From Pyropia yezoensis (lineage: Eukaryota > Rhodophyta > Bangiophyceae > Bangiales > Bangiaceae): a stretch of DNA of 64,000 nt. Location of the stretch: contig CM020619.1 in the NCBI GenBank assembly GCA_009829735.1, positions 4,417,727 to 4,481,726 on the forward strand. The letters run 5' to 3'. How positions within the stretch are numbered: the stretch's first letter is position 1; each line of letters begins with the position of its first letter. The notes under the pieces were generated by a model, which saw only the letters and a list, made by a program, of their open reading frames with translations, was not told the origin of the DNA and did not search any database. This document shows positions 21,877 through 33,422 of this stretch, piece after piece. The translations under genes were made by a program, and so were the position numbers.

Positions 21877-23117
21877 CGTCAGGGGCGGCCGCCGCCAACG
21901 CCATGACGGTGGGGGGCTACCCGGCGGCAGGTCTGGCTGGGCGGTGAGGGCATCCTGGCGTGGCGCCCAGCCCCACCTGCGCGGTGGGGTCTAAGGAGGG
22001 ACCACCGATTTCTTGCATTCCGGGTGTTCTGCTCTTGCGCAGGATTTTGCAACCCCCTCTCAGTGCTTGAAGAACGTCGATTTTGAGGACTAAATTTGCT
22101 TTACGCTTCCAGATGCAAGTTGCACAAGCCCGCATGGATGGTGCTTGTCTGCGCCGGAAGCGCACGACCCTCAGCTTCCTTGTGGTATCGACAGAACAAC
22201 TTGCGAGCTTGTGAAGCGCTCCCTGAAGAGGGAACGGATAAAGTTACATCTGGGATCTGTTCTGCACAGCAAGCGCTGCACCCGCAAGCTACGGACGATG
22301 CAGGTCTGTATCCCACTGCAGGGCGCCCCCTGAGCAGGAACAAAATTCTCCCAGCATTCCGTTTGGAACTGCGGCCAGTCATATGTTCTCAATCGTGACA
22401 GCGGAGCCATCCGGGCCGTTCAGTTGGACACTAGCGGAGAAAGAGTAAGGATCAGTCACGGGAGATTTTTTGCTCGTGCCGAAGAGCACGGCCGACCTGG
22501 GTTGTCCTCTTGTTGTGCCCTGCAATAAGTTGCGCTGCGCAGCAATCTCAGGAATCTTTCTTGCGCCCGCGATGCAAACTCAGCGTCGCTAAGGGCGTAC
22601 CCACCAACGTGACTATCCGACAATGGACTACAATGTAACGTTACGGAGCGAAATTGCCTATTCTTGTAACGAAGCGACAGCCAATCAGATGAAGCCCAGG
22701 GAGACCTCCGCTGGTCCGTGCACTACAGTCTTTCTCCATTGCTGTGACATCCTTTCTTGGGCACGGTGTCTAGTAACCCATGCAGGTCGACCGACCTCTA
22801 CGGTGCGATCAACGCATGTGTCAGCATTCGATCGTTGTCACCGACCAATCAGAGGGCGGAATCAAGTTAGAATCCTTGGGCTTACGGTCGCCATAAAGGG
22901 TGCCCAATAATGGAGAAAGACTGTATCGGAGTGACCAAAGCAGCGAGTTTTGGTCACACCGATAGTCAACAGACTATCGGGCGCGTGGTGATACGCGCGT
23001 CTGATTGGCTGAAGAGATTTTCAAGTTGTGACGAAAAGTAAGTAGGACTTGAATACCAAAAACCAATATATGGCCTCGTTTTAGTCTCCCCGTTAGTCCA
23101 CATGGGTGGGTATACCC
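21877..23117. other. Intergenic, balanced composition, no supported gene
   Basis: No ORF with a recognisable domain is present. CCAATCAG boxes occur at 22681, 22845 and inverted at 23001. A short inverted repeat lies at 22926-22965 (ATCGGAGTGACCAAA against TTTGGTCACACCGAT), followed by GATAGT/ACTATC. The sequence may belong to an old transposon. Confidence 0.4.
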
Positions 23118-23825
23118 TCAAAGCAAGGTTCGGGCCAGGACCCCGCTTGCTCGTGGTCCTGGCTTAAGCCCCACTGCGCTGGGGCGACCACGCCCCTCGC
23201 ATGCGCCATCAACGCCGCCTCTGCGGCGGTCATACGCCTGTCGCCAGCGTCGAAACGGGGGCGCGCCGGCGTCGACAGCGCCGCCGGCGCTGGCGCCGGC
23301 GCCAACGTCGCGGGCGGCGGCGGGGGTGGCATGAGTAGGGGCGACGGCCGCGGCGTCGGCGGCCGTACCGTCGACGGCCGCCGCTTGCGCTGCACCGGCG
23401 TCGTGGGCAGCGGCGGCGGCGGCGGCGTCAAGGCGCGACGGGTCACCACCGCCGCCTCCGCTGGCAGCGGCCGCAGCTGCCAGACCCGCGACCGCCCGTT
23501 CCTCCGTGCCGATGGCAGACGTCCCCCCGCCAACTCTGGTTTCCGCCTTGACGAGCCGCAGTGCCTCCACCACCGCCGCCACTTTATCCACCGTCGCCCT
23601 TGCCTTCTCCCCATCCGGCTCCAACGTGCCCGGGACGGCGGCGGACGGATTGATGGTGGTGCGACTGCCCCCGTCGCCGTCAGCATCGCCGCTGCCAATG
23701 TCCAGGGTAGCGCTGCCATGGCCAATACCCCTTCCATCAGGGCCACGACTGCCCCCGCCGCCACCGCCGTCACCCACCTCCATAGGGACGTTGCCATCCC
23801 CGTCCTGACGCCCCCGCGCATCCAT
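23118..23825 (-). CDS. Hypothetical Ala/Gly-rich protein
   Basis: This 235-residue minus-strand ORF has a moderately balanced composition in its first half, including a segment with helical character around residues 70-105 (EKARATVDKVAAVVEALRLV). The second half is Ala/Gly low complexity. Near its end an overlapping minus frame (ending at 23093) has a more natural composition, so the true gene may switch frame through an intron. I recognise no domain. Competing plus-strand ORFs here are Arg/Pro-rich. Confidence 0.3.
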   Translation of the reverse strand: MDARGRQDGDGNVPMEVGDGGGGGGSRGPDGRGIGHGSATLDIGSGDADGDGGSRTTINPSAAVPGTLEPDGEKARATVDKVAAVVEALRLVKAETRVGGGTSAIGTEERAVAGLAAAAAASGGGGGDPSRLDAAAAAAAHDAGAAQAAAVDGTAADAAAVAPTHATPAAARDVGAGASAGGAVDAGAPPFRRWRQAYDRRRGGVDGACEGRGRPSAVGLKPGPRASGVLARTLL

Positions 23826-25124
23826 GGCCGATGCGTTGCGGACGTGCCACGGGCGTTAGTCCGCGCCCGCTTACGGGGCGGTCCAATGGCTCACCGCCGG
23901 CCCACCCGTTCCCCCTCGAAAAGGGGGGCGGCGCAAGAGTACCGGCGTCGCCCGTTGCTGCCACTGCCGCCGCTGCTGTCACTGCTGCTGCCGCCGCTGC
24001 TGCCGCCGCTGCCACCGCTGCTGCCGCATGTTGCCGCTGCTGCCACCCGCCGCTGCGGTCGTACGCGGGGCTGCCGTCGTACAGCGGGCGCCGTCACCTG
24101 CCGCCAGCCGTACCGCGCCCGTGCCGTCGCAGCACGTAAGGCCAGACGGTGGCCAATGCCCCAGCGGGGTGCAGCCCTCCGCGCCCCGTCCAGGCCGCAC
24201 CCCAGCACCTCAACCCCCCTCCCACCCCCACTACCACCTCAATAGGGCATCCAGGCACAGGGCTCTCGCATGCCCCCCGGTCGGCGCCCTCGCGGGGCTC
24301 CCCCCGCACTCGGCCACGTCGGCGCACGCCCCGCCGCGGGGCATCCCCCCACCCGCTCCCACCATACGTCGTGGGTCATGGTCCACGCAATGGCCACCCG
24401 CGACGGGCCCGCCCCTCCCCTCCTCCTCACACTCCTCTCCCCCCCCTTCCCTCCCCGCCCACCGCAGCCAGCAGCATGGAGTGGTGCCCCGGCCGCTGTG
24501 CGGGCCGCGGTGGCAGCAACCAGCCGCAGCCGCAGCGGCGGCCGCACAGCCGAGGGCACCGCCGCGTGGCGGGGGGAGCTGCCGCCGCCGGTGGTGCGGG
24601 CCGCCGCCGCCGCCGGTGGCGCCGGTGGCGCCAGAGGCCCTCCCGCACCGCTAACCGGCGAGCCGCGACCGCGGGCATTCCCTTTGATGGCCATACGTAC
24701 ATACCTCGGACGCTCCCACGACCATGTCGGCTGGAGCCGTCGGGCGCAATCATACCACAAGCCGCCACCGCCGCCGGTGCCGCTGCACAAGATCGCAGCT
24801 CTGCTGCTCCGCACTGCAACTTCCCCCAACGCGCCCCCCCACCTCCCCCCGCGTGACCGTCACGTTGAATGCCCTGCGCGTCGGGAGGGCGAAGGGTGGA
24901 GAGAGCGGCGACCGGAACAAAGTCGGCGGATGGCACGCAACACGCTCGCCAGAGATGGGGCGAGCCCGGAAGGGGGGCGGCGGATGCGTGGCACCGGGAG
25001 ATCTGGTAGATTGTCTGGGATGTTACGTGACTGGGACGGTGCGCTCCTCGTGTAAAGTGATTGCCCGTGACGCACCTCGTCTGGGATGATTGCAGGTGAC
25101 GCACCTCGTCTGGCATAGTAGCCC
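23826..25124. other. GC-rich region, no supported gene
   Basis: Open frames on both strands are low complexity (Ser/Gly, Pro/Arg). A tract of GCTGCCGCC-type repeats lies at 23960-24030. A minus-strand stretch around 24680-24860 has a more natural composition and may be an exon, without a defensible boundary. Confidence 0.35.
25058..25115. repeat. 29-bp tandem duplication
   Basis: Two 29-base units (TGATTGC..GTGACGCACC..) at 25058-25086 and 25087-25115 differ at three positions, and a degenerate third copy follows from 25116. Confidence 0.8.
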
Positions 25125-27264
25125 GTGAGACGGCGCCGGCGGGCCGGCGGGCCGGCGGGCCTCACGTCAACCACTTTGGTGGAGGAGAATACCCCAAAGT
25201 TAAGGAGGCGACGTGGAGTAGTGCAAAGAAACGCCCAAGACTCTTGCGGGCGGGACCATGTGTTTGAAAGCGTCGGACGAACGGGAGAAAACGCTTCAGG
25301 AACCCGAGGGATCAGACAGCCGCTTGCTTTGAATGTCAAAGTGGAAACGGCAATTGTCTGGTACATACTCCTGGAAGTGAAACTGCAGCAAGAACATTTC
25401 TGGACGCTGAACCTCAAAAGCATCCCTTCACAAGCTCATGCCAAAGAAGACCCCCCCTGAGAGCAGCACCGATTTTGCGTCGCATCCCCACTATTAGGCT
25501 TTTTTTTTAGGGCGACTCACGGCCCAAGCGGATGGCTCCATACTGTCTGTTGCGTCGAGTCTCTCGAGGAGACGGGATGGGCCACGAATAGCGTTGGGCC
25601 AATGTCAGCCACGTAGGACATCTTTCCTAACATGTCACGACCCCTCTCCATCGTCGGGAAAACGTACCACTCGTACTGGGGCTTACTGGGGCCGTGACCA
25701 CCCCCCAACCTAGATTCATTTCATTTGGGGTGAAATGACCCGCAGTACACATATTCGCAGGTGTGCATAGCTCTGGCAGTACGTGTCTTCCACAGTGTCT
25801 ACCCAATTCAGTACAGGCCCATATTCGCACGGTTTTAGGCAGTACTCGCATCCACTGCGCCCACGACCGCTCTGTGTGGGTGTGTGTGCGCATGGCGCAC
25901 CCCCCAAGCGCGACAAACGACCAGGCTGTGACCCCGGAAGGAGTTGTATCCAGCTACTTATCGACCGCCTCCAGTCCAAAGCGTGTCCACTCCCTGTCAC
26001 GGAGCGTGTCCAGCCGTTTGTTGTCTACGTTGAGCACAGCGGTGCTGATACGCACTGCGCTGGGGCTCGTTCTGGTATCGGGGTATCCGACTGGGCTCTC
26101 GCGGGTACGCTCCGCAGTCTGCATGCAGTACGTTGCAGAAAAGAAAGCTATTTCTGGATCCCCAGGGGCACTCCCAGGGGCACCCCCAGGGGCACCCCCA
26201 GGGGCACCTCCAGGGGCACCTCCAGGGGCACCTCCAGGGGCACCTCCAGGGGCACCTCCAGGGCACCTTGAGGGGCACCAACAGGGTCACCTACAGGGGC
26301 ACCTCCAGGGGCACCTCCAGGGGCACTTCCAGGGGCACCTCCAGGGGCACCTCGAGGGGCACCAACAGGGGCACCTACAGGGGCACGCGGACGGGCACCC
26401 CGACCCGGATGCTCACCCCTCCCGATGCCCCCACCCCACCGCCTCGACCGCCTCGTCCCTCACGCCTCTCACCCCCCTCACCTCGTCCCTCACACCCCTA
26501 ACCCCCCTCACCTAGTCCAGTGCGCCCCCAGAGACAAGAAGTGGAAGTAATGGAAAAACAAAGGAAAAAAAATTAAGAAGCAAAAAAAACGAAAAGAGCA
26601 AAGCACGCCAGCGCATATGGCACTAGGACGACGCGCTGTCGTCCCCAACAGAAAACTCAGAGTCCGAGTCCAGACTCCCCCCGCGAGCGTGCTCACCCGA
26701 CGAGCGCCGCCGGCTCCACAGCGGCTGCTTGCGTCACCGCACCAGCTGAATCTCGTCGTCCGATGGCGCCGGAGACAGAGGGTGGCGATCAGGAGGCGGT
26801 GCAGGAGGGCTGCGCCCCACGCTGCCACCCACGCCCTCTTGCGCGTAGTGGTGGCGAGGGGTGGTGAAACAGAGCCCTCAGCAGTACTGGCAGCCGGACC
26901 TGTGCGCTCGGTCATGCCGGAGCCATCAGAGGGAAGTTTGCGTACGGGCCAGAAAAACGAGAGCTTGAATTGACTGTGAGAAAGGTGTGCGCGACAAAGA
27001 AGCAAACGAAAGGAGGACATTAGTAGCAGTGCGGTGGTGAACAGAAGCACAAAAGAACATACAGCATAACACCAGGGGCAGTACGGCAGCACAACAGGTC
27101 AGGACGGCTCATACGGAGTCTCACGCACCGACCCACCACGCCAATGGAGGATCCCACCCCATACCACAAGGCACATGCCCGCGAGGAGAACTTACGCTCG
27201 CTGCAGACCAGGAATAAAGCGAATGCGCTTTTTCGCCCGTGTCATGCGCTCCACGTCCACCATC
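25125..27264. other. Region without a supported gene, containing a 12-bp minisatellite
   Basis: Sequence from 25125 to 26150 is of balanced composition, with short ORFs lacking domains and a T run at 25499-25508. A minus-strand ORF at 26508-27092 is Leu/Phe/Arg-rich with no clear membrane pattern, and I do not accept it. A-rich DNA occurs at 26555-26600. Confidence 0.4.
26161..26395. repeat. 12-bp minisatellite (CAGGGGCACCTC)
   Basis: About 19 units of 12 bases run from 26161 to 26395, starting with CCC variants and moving to CTCC variants, with two related interruptions (GCACCTTGAGGGGCACCAACAG type). In two plus frames it encodes GAPP or LQGH repeats, which I regard as incidental. Confidence 0.92.
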
Positions 27265-28608
27265 TCAACGGCTTCGTTGGCCTTGTCCACACCTCCCCCG
27301 CCTCACCAACCAGACCCCCCGCCGTTGGGACCGTTCCAAGCGACGCGCCGACCACGCCCGCCGCAGCACCGACCGCGGCCACTTCCGCTCCGGGGCAGGC
27401 CGCGCCGCCGGCGACATCCGCCGCGCTGACAACGCCGGCCGCCGTGCTGGCGGCCCCGACCGGCTGGCGGCACCCTCCGCCGTGCTGGCGGCACCGCCCG
27501 CGGTGCCCGCGGCACCGCCCGCCGTGCTGGCGGCACCGCCCGCCGTGCTGGCGGCACCGCCCGCCGTGCTGGCGGCACCGCCCGCCGTGCTGGCGGCACC
27601 GCCCGCCGTGCTGGCGGCACCGCCTGCCGTGCTGGCGGCACCGCTCGCCGTGCTGACGGCACCGTCCGCTGTGCCGGCGGCACCGCTCGCTGTGCTGCCT
27701 GCACCGCCCGCCGTGCTGCCGGCACTGCTCGCCGTGCGGGCAACAACGCCTGCCATGCTGCCGGCACCGTCCGAACTGGCGGCACGGACCCTGCTGCCGG
27801 CACCGCCCGCCATGCTGGCGGCACCGACCGGGCAGCTCACACCGCCGGCCGTGCTGGCGGTGCCGCCCGCCGTGCTGGCGGCACCGCCCGCCGTGCTGGC
27901 GGCACCGCCCGCCGTGCTGGCGGCGCCGATCGTACTGGCGGCACCGACCCTACTGGCAGCAGCGACCGTGCTGCGGGCACCGCCCGCCGTGCTGGCGCCA
28001 CCGACAGGGCTGGCGGCACGGCTCGCCGTGCTGGCGGCATCGAAGGTGCTTGCGGCACCTATCGCCGAGCTGGCGTCACCACCCGTTGTATTGCCCGTCG
28101 TGGCGGCCGTGCCGATCGCGCCGCCCGCCGTGCCGGTCGCACCCGACTCTCCCACGTCAGGTGAGGCTCTCCCAGGACGAGGCGCTCTTGCCCCGCAAGA
28201 GCAGGTTGCGGGAGCAGCGGCCGCGACCGACATCAGATCGACGGCCCACGAGGTGGTGCTTGCGTCCGGGTGCAGCTCGGTAGATAGGGACGCGAGAGGA
28301 TGGCGCGTAGGACGAGGATGCTTGGCGTCGCCGGTGTCGTCGGTCGCGGCGTTGTCCCCGGCGCGGCCAGTCGCGCCGCCGACGAAGACGCGCCCAAACG
28401 CGTCGCCGACAACGGCGTGACCGGCCGCGTCGCCGTCAGGGGCGTGGTAGGCGGCGTTGCCGCCGGCACCACCAGCGGGCACGCCTCCAGCTGCGCGCCC
28501 ACCGGCTGTGATCCTGACGAAGCTAGCGATCGCTGGCCCCAGTGCGGGCGGTACGTACGGCACTGAGCTCTTCAGGCGACGACTGTACTCGGCCTGACGC
28601 GCGCTCAT
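27265..28608 (-). CDS. Low-complexity Ala/Gly/Thr repeat protein, hypothetical
   Basis: The start is taken at 28608, where MSARQAEYSRRLKSSVPYVP begins; the frame is open to 29049 but that part is Pro-rich. The first 150 residues have a natural composition, then come degenerate and finally perfect heptads of the STAGGAA type from a 21-base minisatellite, and an Arg-rich end. No domain is recognised. The opposite strand is also open (27239-28420, AVLAAPP repeats), and I prefer minus because of the N-terminal composition. The repeat length would be expected to vary between individuals. Confidence 0.4.
   Translation of the reverse strand: MSARQAEYSRRLKSSVPYVPPALGPAIASFVRITAGGRAAGGVPAGGAGGNAAYHAPDGDAAGHAVVGDAFGRVFVGGATGRAGDNAATDDTGDAKHPRPTRHPLASLSTELHPDASTTSWAVDLMSVAAAAPATCSCGARAPRPGRASPDVGESGATGTAGGAIGTAATTGNTTGGDASSAIGAASTFDAASTASRAASPVGGASTAGGARSTVAAASRVGAASTIGAASTAGGAASTAGGAASTAGGTASTAGGVSCPVGAASMAGGAGSRVRAASSDGAGSMAGVVARTASSAGSTAGGAGSTASGAAGTADGAVSTASGAASTAGGAASTAGGAASTAGGAASTAGGAASTAGGAASTAGGAAGTAGGAASTAEGAASRSGPPARRPALSARRMSPAARPAPERKWPRSVLRRAWSARRLERSQRRGVWLVRRGRCGQGQRSR
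27488..28090. repeat. 21-bp minisatellite
   Basis: The unit GTGCTGGCGGCACCGCCCGCC is repeated almost perfectly about eight times at 27488-27655 and again at about 27853-27920, with degenerate copies between and after, to about 28090. Confidence 0.92.
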
Positions 28609-30392
28609 GCCTGCAACGCGGCGTGCGAACGGCCACGCAAACGCGGCAACGCGGTACGGGAGGGCGCGGCGGCGGGAGAGAGGGAAGGAAAAAAGGAAGA
28701 CGGGCGGGGGGGGGGGGGGGGAGAGGGGGGGGGGGGAGGGCAGTGGTCGGCAGCGGGGGCGTGAGGGGGGGGACGGTTGTGAGGGGGAGAGGGGGGGGGA
28801 GGACGAGGGGAGATGGCGCGGTGGGGCGGGCCAAGAAGAGGTGGCTCGCGAGCCAGCACAAGGCAGTACTGCACGCCGGCCCGCGAGAGCTGTCACGGGC
28901 GGCGCCCTGTGTCGCGGACAGCACACAGGGTCTACCAGCGGGTGGACCACAGCACCCCCTTGGAAGGGTGCATCATCCTGTACCGGCGCGGGGCCCGCCT
29001 GGTGGCCCGCGTGGTGGCCCGGTACGTGGGCAAATCCGGGCTTCAACACTGAGTAACGGGCCAGTATATGGCCCGGTCGGCGTGGCGCGCGGTGAGGCAG
29101 ACCCCACCAAGAATCCTGATTTCTGAGGTTGCCGCAGAGGGTGCCTGATTTTGGGGAGATCTACGTGGCGCACAGCGTATCGTCGCGTGTCCAATCGCGT
29201 CAGCTAGCGAATCACGTGCTGCGCAGCCGCCTGTGTGGGACACCTTTGACAGCTGAGCTCTGTGTACACAGGTTCAGACGAGCTGATAGTTGCCACGCGA
29301 GCGCATACGGCGGCTGACGGTGCGCACGGTGCCTCCCGCAGGGGGGTCACAGCCGGTGGCAGGTACGTGGTGGAGGTGGCGGCCGTCCCCACCAGCACGG
29401 GGGATACCGCCTGTGCTCAAAAGATCGTGCTGGCCGTGGCCGCCGCCGCGGCCAGCGGGGAGGTCACCGCCGGCGACAAAAAGACGGTGGTGGTCGTGGC
29501 GGCCGCCGTGGCCAGCAGGGGGGTCACGGCCGGCGGCAGGCGCGGGGTGGTGGCGGCCGCCCCCGCCAGGAATAGGGAAATGTTCGCTCGCATGCAAGGG
29601 GTGGTCGGGGTGGGCCCCGTGCTGGTGACGGGCCCTCGTGCCTGGGATTGTCCGGAGCGCCGCGCCGGGGGGCGGGGCTGCGAGTAGGGGAGGGGGGTTT
29701 CGGGAACGGGCCCGCGAGAGGGGAAAGGCACCACGCAACGAGCGAAGGATGCCCCGTTGTCCGAGAGCGGGTGATGGCACAGAGGCGTACTGCAACTGAA
29801 GGGATTTAAACCGAGATGTTCACGCAATCCCTCCACAAGAGCTGGCGGCAACCCCCCTTCTCTCTGTCGGGCGTCGGTCCGGTATTTCCTGGTGACAGAA
29901 ATTTCCCCGGTCTTTCTGCACAACGCTAGCCAGGAGCTCGATGGTCTTTCAAGGGGTGGAGGTCGTGGGGTATTGGCGAGCAGAAGCGAGAGTAGGACGG
30001 AGCGGGAGCTTGCTTCGTGTGGTCGCGGGGTACGCGGGAGGACGCGGGAGAACACGGGAGACGGCCCGGTGCACACCGAAGCAGAAGGACCTTTGAGCAC
30101 ACGATGTCAAGTCATTGAGAAGCACTTGTGAAGAGAGCACTATGCATATCCATCATGGGCACGCGGCACCATGGTGCTCTTTGCCAGTTGGGAATACTCC
30201 CACAAGGACCTTTCTCCATGCCAGTCGAACAGTTCTTCAAATGTCCTCCCCATCATTTCAACACCGAGTCGTATATTTTAGTCATTACAGATTGCCACGA
30301 TAATGGGACCTCTGACAAAGACTTGGGAATCGGAACTGGGCAATATCACCAGGACCTCCATGGAGGTTTTTTAGGCCAAATTTGACAGTCTA
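28609..30392. other. Region without a supported gene
   Basis: A G-run-rich tract lies at 28690-28800. A palindrome CGGGCCA/TGGCCCG occurs at 29058-29076. A 141-codon plus-strand ORF (29262-29687) is built on a short tandem repeat. Sequence from 30100 to 30390 is AT-richer and may be the left flank of the DIRS-like element. Confidence 0.4.
29336..29576. repeat. About 60-bp degenerate tandem repeat, 3-4 units
   Basis: Units begin with GGTCACxGCCGG (29343, 29461 and 29521 among others) followed by GTGGTGG and GCGGCCGCC segments. In the plus frame they encode VTAGG...VVAAA repeats. Confidence 0.6.
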
Positions 30393-30854
30393 GTGGGGCG
30401 CCGCCGTGCCGTTCCTGCCCCGCCGACTGGCTCGGCTCATCCTCTGTTGTTCGCTGTCTGCAAACAACAGCGTCTACCGCTCTGTCGGTGGGCTGAAGAC
30501 TCGAGCCACGCTCATGGCGCCGACTACGGCGCCCGACTCCCTGCGGGGACACGGCTTCTGCGGCGCTTTGCCCAGCCGTACCGGCTTCCTCTTGGCGGGG
30601 GAGTTGGCGGTCAAGACGGGGGTGAGTCCACCCCTCTTGTTGCTCTTCTTGCTGTTCCTGTCGTTCGGCGCTCCAAGCGCCCTTTCCCCGGCGGCGCGGC
30701 AGAAGCGCCCTGCTCCCCCCGCCCCGCCCCCGACACTGGCGCGCGGCGCTGCACCTCGCGGCCACCCGACGGCGCCCAACCCCCCTTCCCCACCGCCCCC
30801 CCCCCCCCCACGGCGGGCGGTGGCTGCAGTGGTGGCGCTGGCGGCGGAAACGAA

Positions 30855-30915
<61 letters not shown>

Positions 30916-32000
30916 ACGACGACGCTGACGATAACAACGAGGACAACACGGACGACGTGGACGGCGACGGCGGCAACCCCGACGACGACCCCGACGACCC
31001 CGAGGACAACCCGGACTACACGGACGAGGACGATGACGACGTCGACGGTGGCGTCGGCATCACGTACGCGCCCTCCTGCCAGAACCTGTTTAGGCCGGCG
31101 GCCGCACGTCGCGCACGCTTCTCGCGCCCGGCCATCCATGGCTTTCTGTTGCCTACGCGGATCGGGGGGCCGCGTCTACTGCCCGCCCCCTTTGACGTTT
31201 TCGGCGAAACCCTGTACGAGCGGTTGGCCGGGCGGGTCCACGGCAAGGCGTCGGCGGAGTTAAAGCTCACCTACAACGTCTGCGCCTGGGTCCAAGCCCC
31301 GCACAACCGCGCGCTCACGACCGAGCTGCAGGCGGAGGCCGACGACCACCCCGTGTCGCGGTTCGACGTGGACACCCGCGTTGACCTCCACCGGCTCTTC
31401 GTTTTGACGTCTGCCCGGTACAAGGTGCTCGACCCCGCGGTGACGGACGTCACGCAGTCGGCCACCCTCCACGCCCTGTTCAACAGGCACAACCGCCCAG
31501 ACCAGTACTTTCCGGCCTTCGACTTCCTGGCGACCGCGCAAGACGAGCAGCTTGTCCGCGCGGCTGCCCGCCATAATGGTCGGCGGGCTGCGGCTACGAT
31601 CCGCGGCGAGGGAGGCGGCGGGCGGGGCCGCGGCGGGGGCGGCGGAGGGGGCGGCGGTGGCAGCGGGGGTGGAGGCGGCAGTGGTGGAGGCGGCGGCGGC
31701 GGTGGAAGGAACGGCGGTGGCGGGGGCGGCGGCCCCCGCAAGGACAAGAAGAAGAAGCAGCGGCCCGGCCGGCGGGCTGAGGCCCGGCCCGGCCGCCACG
31801 GCGCGCCCGACCCCCCGCCACATACGCATCCGCCCCGCCCACCGCAAGTACTTCAGCTTCGTCGTGGACGGGGTGGTGTACGAGCCCCGCCTGCTGCTTT
31901 TCGGGATGCGCCTCTCCCCGTGGGCATGGACCAAGGTCCTCCGCCCCGTCGTGGCGGCGCTGCGCCTGCGGGGCCACAAGATCAATGCGTACGTCGATGA
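30393..32000 (+). CDS. Gag-like ORF of the DIRS-like element
   Basis: The 535-codon frame starts with an Arg/Pro-rich part, then poly-Gly (about residues 160-182), an Asp/Asn-rich acidic stretch (about 183-230), and a globular-looking segment (about 230-400: LTYNVCAWVQAPHNRALTTE and RFDVDTRVDLHRLFVLTSAR), then a Gly-rich basic tail with RKDKKKKQR that could bind nucleic acid. The globular region is not a family I can name; position before RT suggests Gag. The last residues overlap the RT frame and are noise, so the true end is probably near 31790. The start is uncertain. Confidence 0.55.
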
Positions 32001-32952
32001 CTTCGCCGCGACAGGGCGCCGGGGGCACCCGTCCTCCGCGGCGGACGCTATGGCTGGCAGGATCGAGATCCTGTCCCTCTTCCGCTTTCTGCGGCTGCAA
32101 GTCCACCCCACCAAGGGCGAGGGCAAGGGCACGTGCGGTCTGCCGCTCCTCGGCTTCTTGGTGGACACCCGCAGGTGCCTGCTGCTGCTCCCGGCCGAGC
32201 GGCTCGCCAAGTTGGTAACCAACGCCAAGATTCTGCTGTCTGCCGCGTGCTGCGACGGCCGACGCGTCCCGCACCGCGTCCTGCAGCAGTCCACCGGCGC
32301 GGCGGTCTCGTGCTCGCTGGGGATCCCGTCCCCGCGGTTGTTCCTCGAGCGTCTCTACCACGCCCAAGGCGGGCTAGAGCGGACATGGGCGTCCGCCCGG
32401 CTGCCGGCTCTTTGGGGCGTCGGCACGTCCCAGAAACGCACGGGCGTCGCCCATCTAACGCACGGGGCGATGGAAGACCTGCACTGGTTCACCGGTCTGC
32501 GGACGGAGCCCGGTGTCGGCCGGGCGCTGTGGCAGCCTGACGCGGGCATCCTGACGACCAAAGCCTCTCCCTACGGGTGGGGTGGCCTCCTCGGTCGCCT
32601 GTTGCCGGCCGCCGGCTTCTTCACCCTCTCGGAGCAGCAGCAGAACATCAAAATCAAGGAGGTTGCGGCCGTGCGCTTCTGCCTGACGGCCTTCGGTCGC
32701 GACCTGCTGCGCCGCGGCGGGCTGCTGCGGGTCAAGGTCGACAACCGCGTGGCAATGCACATCATCAACGGCCTCACCAGTCGGTCGCACGCGCTGATGG
32801 CAGAGTTGCGGCGCCTCCACGTGGTCGTGTCGTCGCTAGGGATCACCCTCAGGGCGTCGTGGCTCCCGTTGGTCGCTAACGTGTGGGCGGACGCGCTGTT
32901 GCGGATGCGCGCCCGCGCCGACTATCGCCTGAGCGACGCGGTTCGCAGCTAG
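31822..32952 (+). pseudogene. C-terminal half of DIRS reverse transcriptase plus RNase H
   Basis: The frame is open from 31552, but RT similarity starts at about 31822 (RIRPAHRKYFSF), which is the region just after motif A. It continues through LLFGMRLSPWAW (motif B) to AYVDDF (motif C, the YxDD box) and the thumb, then RNase H with ASPYGWGGLLG, IKEVAAVRFCL, KVDNRVAMHIIN and a final ADALLR. Motifs 1 to A, with the first catalytic Asp, are missing upstream. The ORF ends at 32952 and the expected downstream domain continues in another frame from 32982. The product would lack half the palm and could not polymerise. Confidence 0.82.
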
Positions 32953-32981
32953 ACAACTTATAGGGGGCGCCGACTGTCGAC

Positions 32982-33345
32982 ATGTTTGCGTCGGCCGTCA
33001 ACAGGCGGTGCACGCGCTTCTTCTCCCGCCTACGGACGCCCGGCTGCGAGGACGTCGACGCCTTTACGGCCGACTGGGGCGGCGCGGCGAACCGCTGGAT
33101 CTTCCCCCCGTTTATTCGACACCCGCAGGGTAGTGGACAAGATCGTCGCCGACGGCGCGACGGCGTCGGTCTTCCTGCTGGTGTAGCAGGCCCAAGACTG
33201 GTGGGGCGACGCCGTAGTGGCGGCGCAGGAGGCGTACCTCCTCCCCAAGGAGGACGGCATTATCATCGCCGGGAACGCGCCGCTGCCGTTGCAGCACCCG
33301 AAGTGGCGGAGTGCCGCCTTCCGCATCGTCCGTGGCGGGCGGTCG
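32982..33345 (+). pseudogene. DIRS polyprotein FAS/FPPF domain, broken by a frameshift and a stop
   Basis: MFASAVNRRCTRFFSR, then DVDAFTADW and WIFPPF, match the segment that in DIRS elements follows RNase H. At about 33115-33120 the homology moves to the next frame (VVDKIVADGATASVFLLV), meets a TAG at 33184-33186, and continues in that same frame with QAQDWWGDAV and the QHPKW region to about 33340. One indel and one nonsense change are therefore needed to explain it. Confidence 0.72.
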
Positions 33346-33422
33346 ACGGCGGAGAAGAGCCGAGCGCCCCCCACGCACGTCCGGCCGGCAGCCGGAACAC
33401 CAGTTGTGGGCCTGCGGGAGAG

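Noticed and set aside
25763-26515. Collagen-like GAPP-repeat ORF
   Set aside because: The repeat is the 12-bp minisatellite, which is open in several frames; flanking residues show no signal peptide or domain.
26508-27092. 194-codon Leu/Phe-rich minus-strand ORF as a membrane protein
   Set aside because: Hydrophobic stretches are broken by Arg and coincide with an A-rich tract; no start, family or support.
31260-32294. 344-codon minus-strand ORF over the DIRS RT
   Set aside because: The plus strand carries clear RT and RNase H motifs; the minus product has none.
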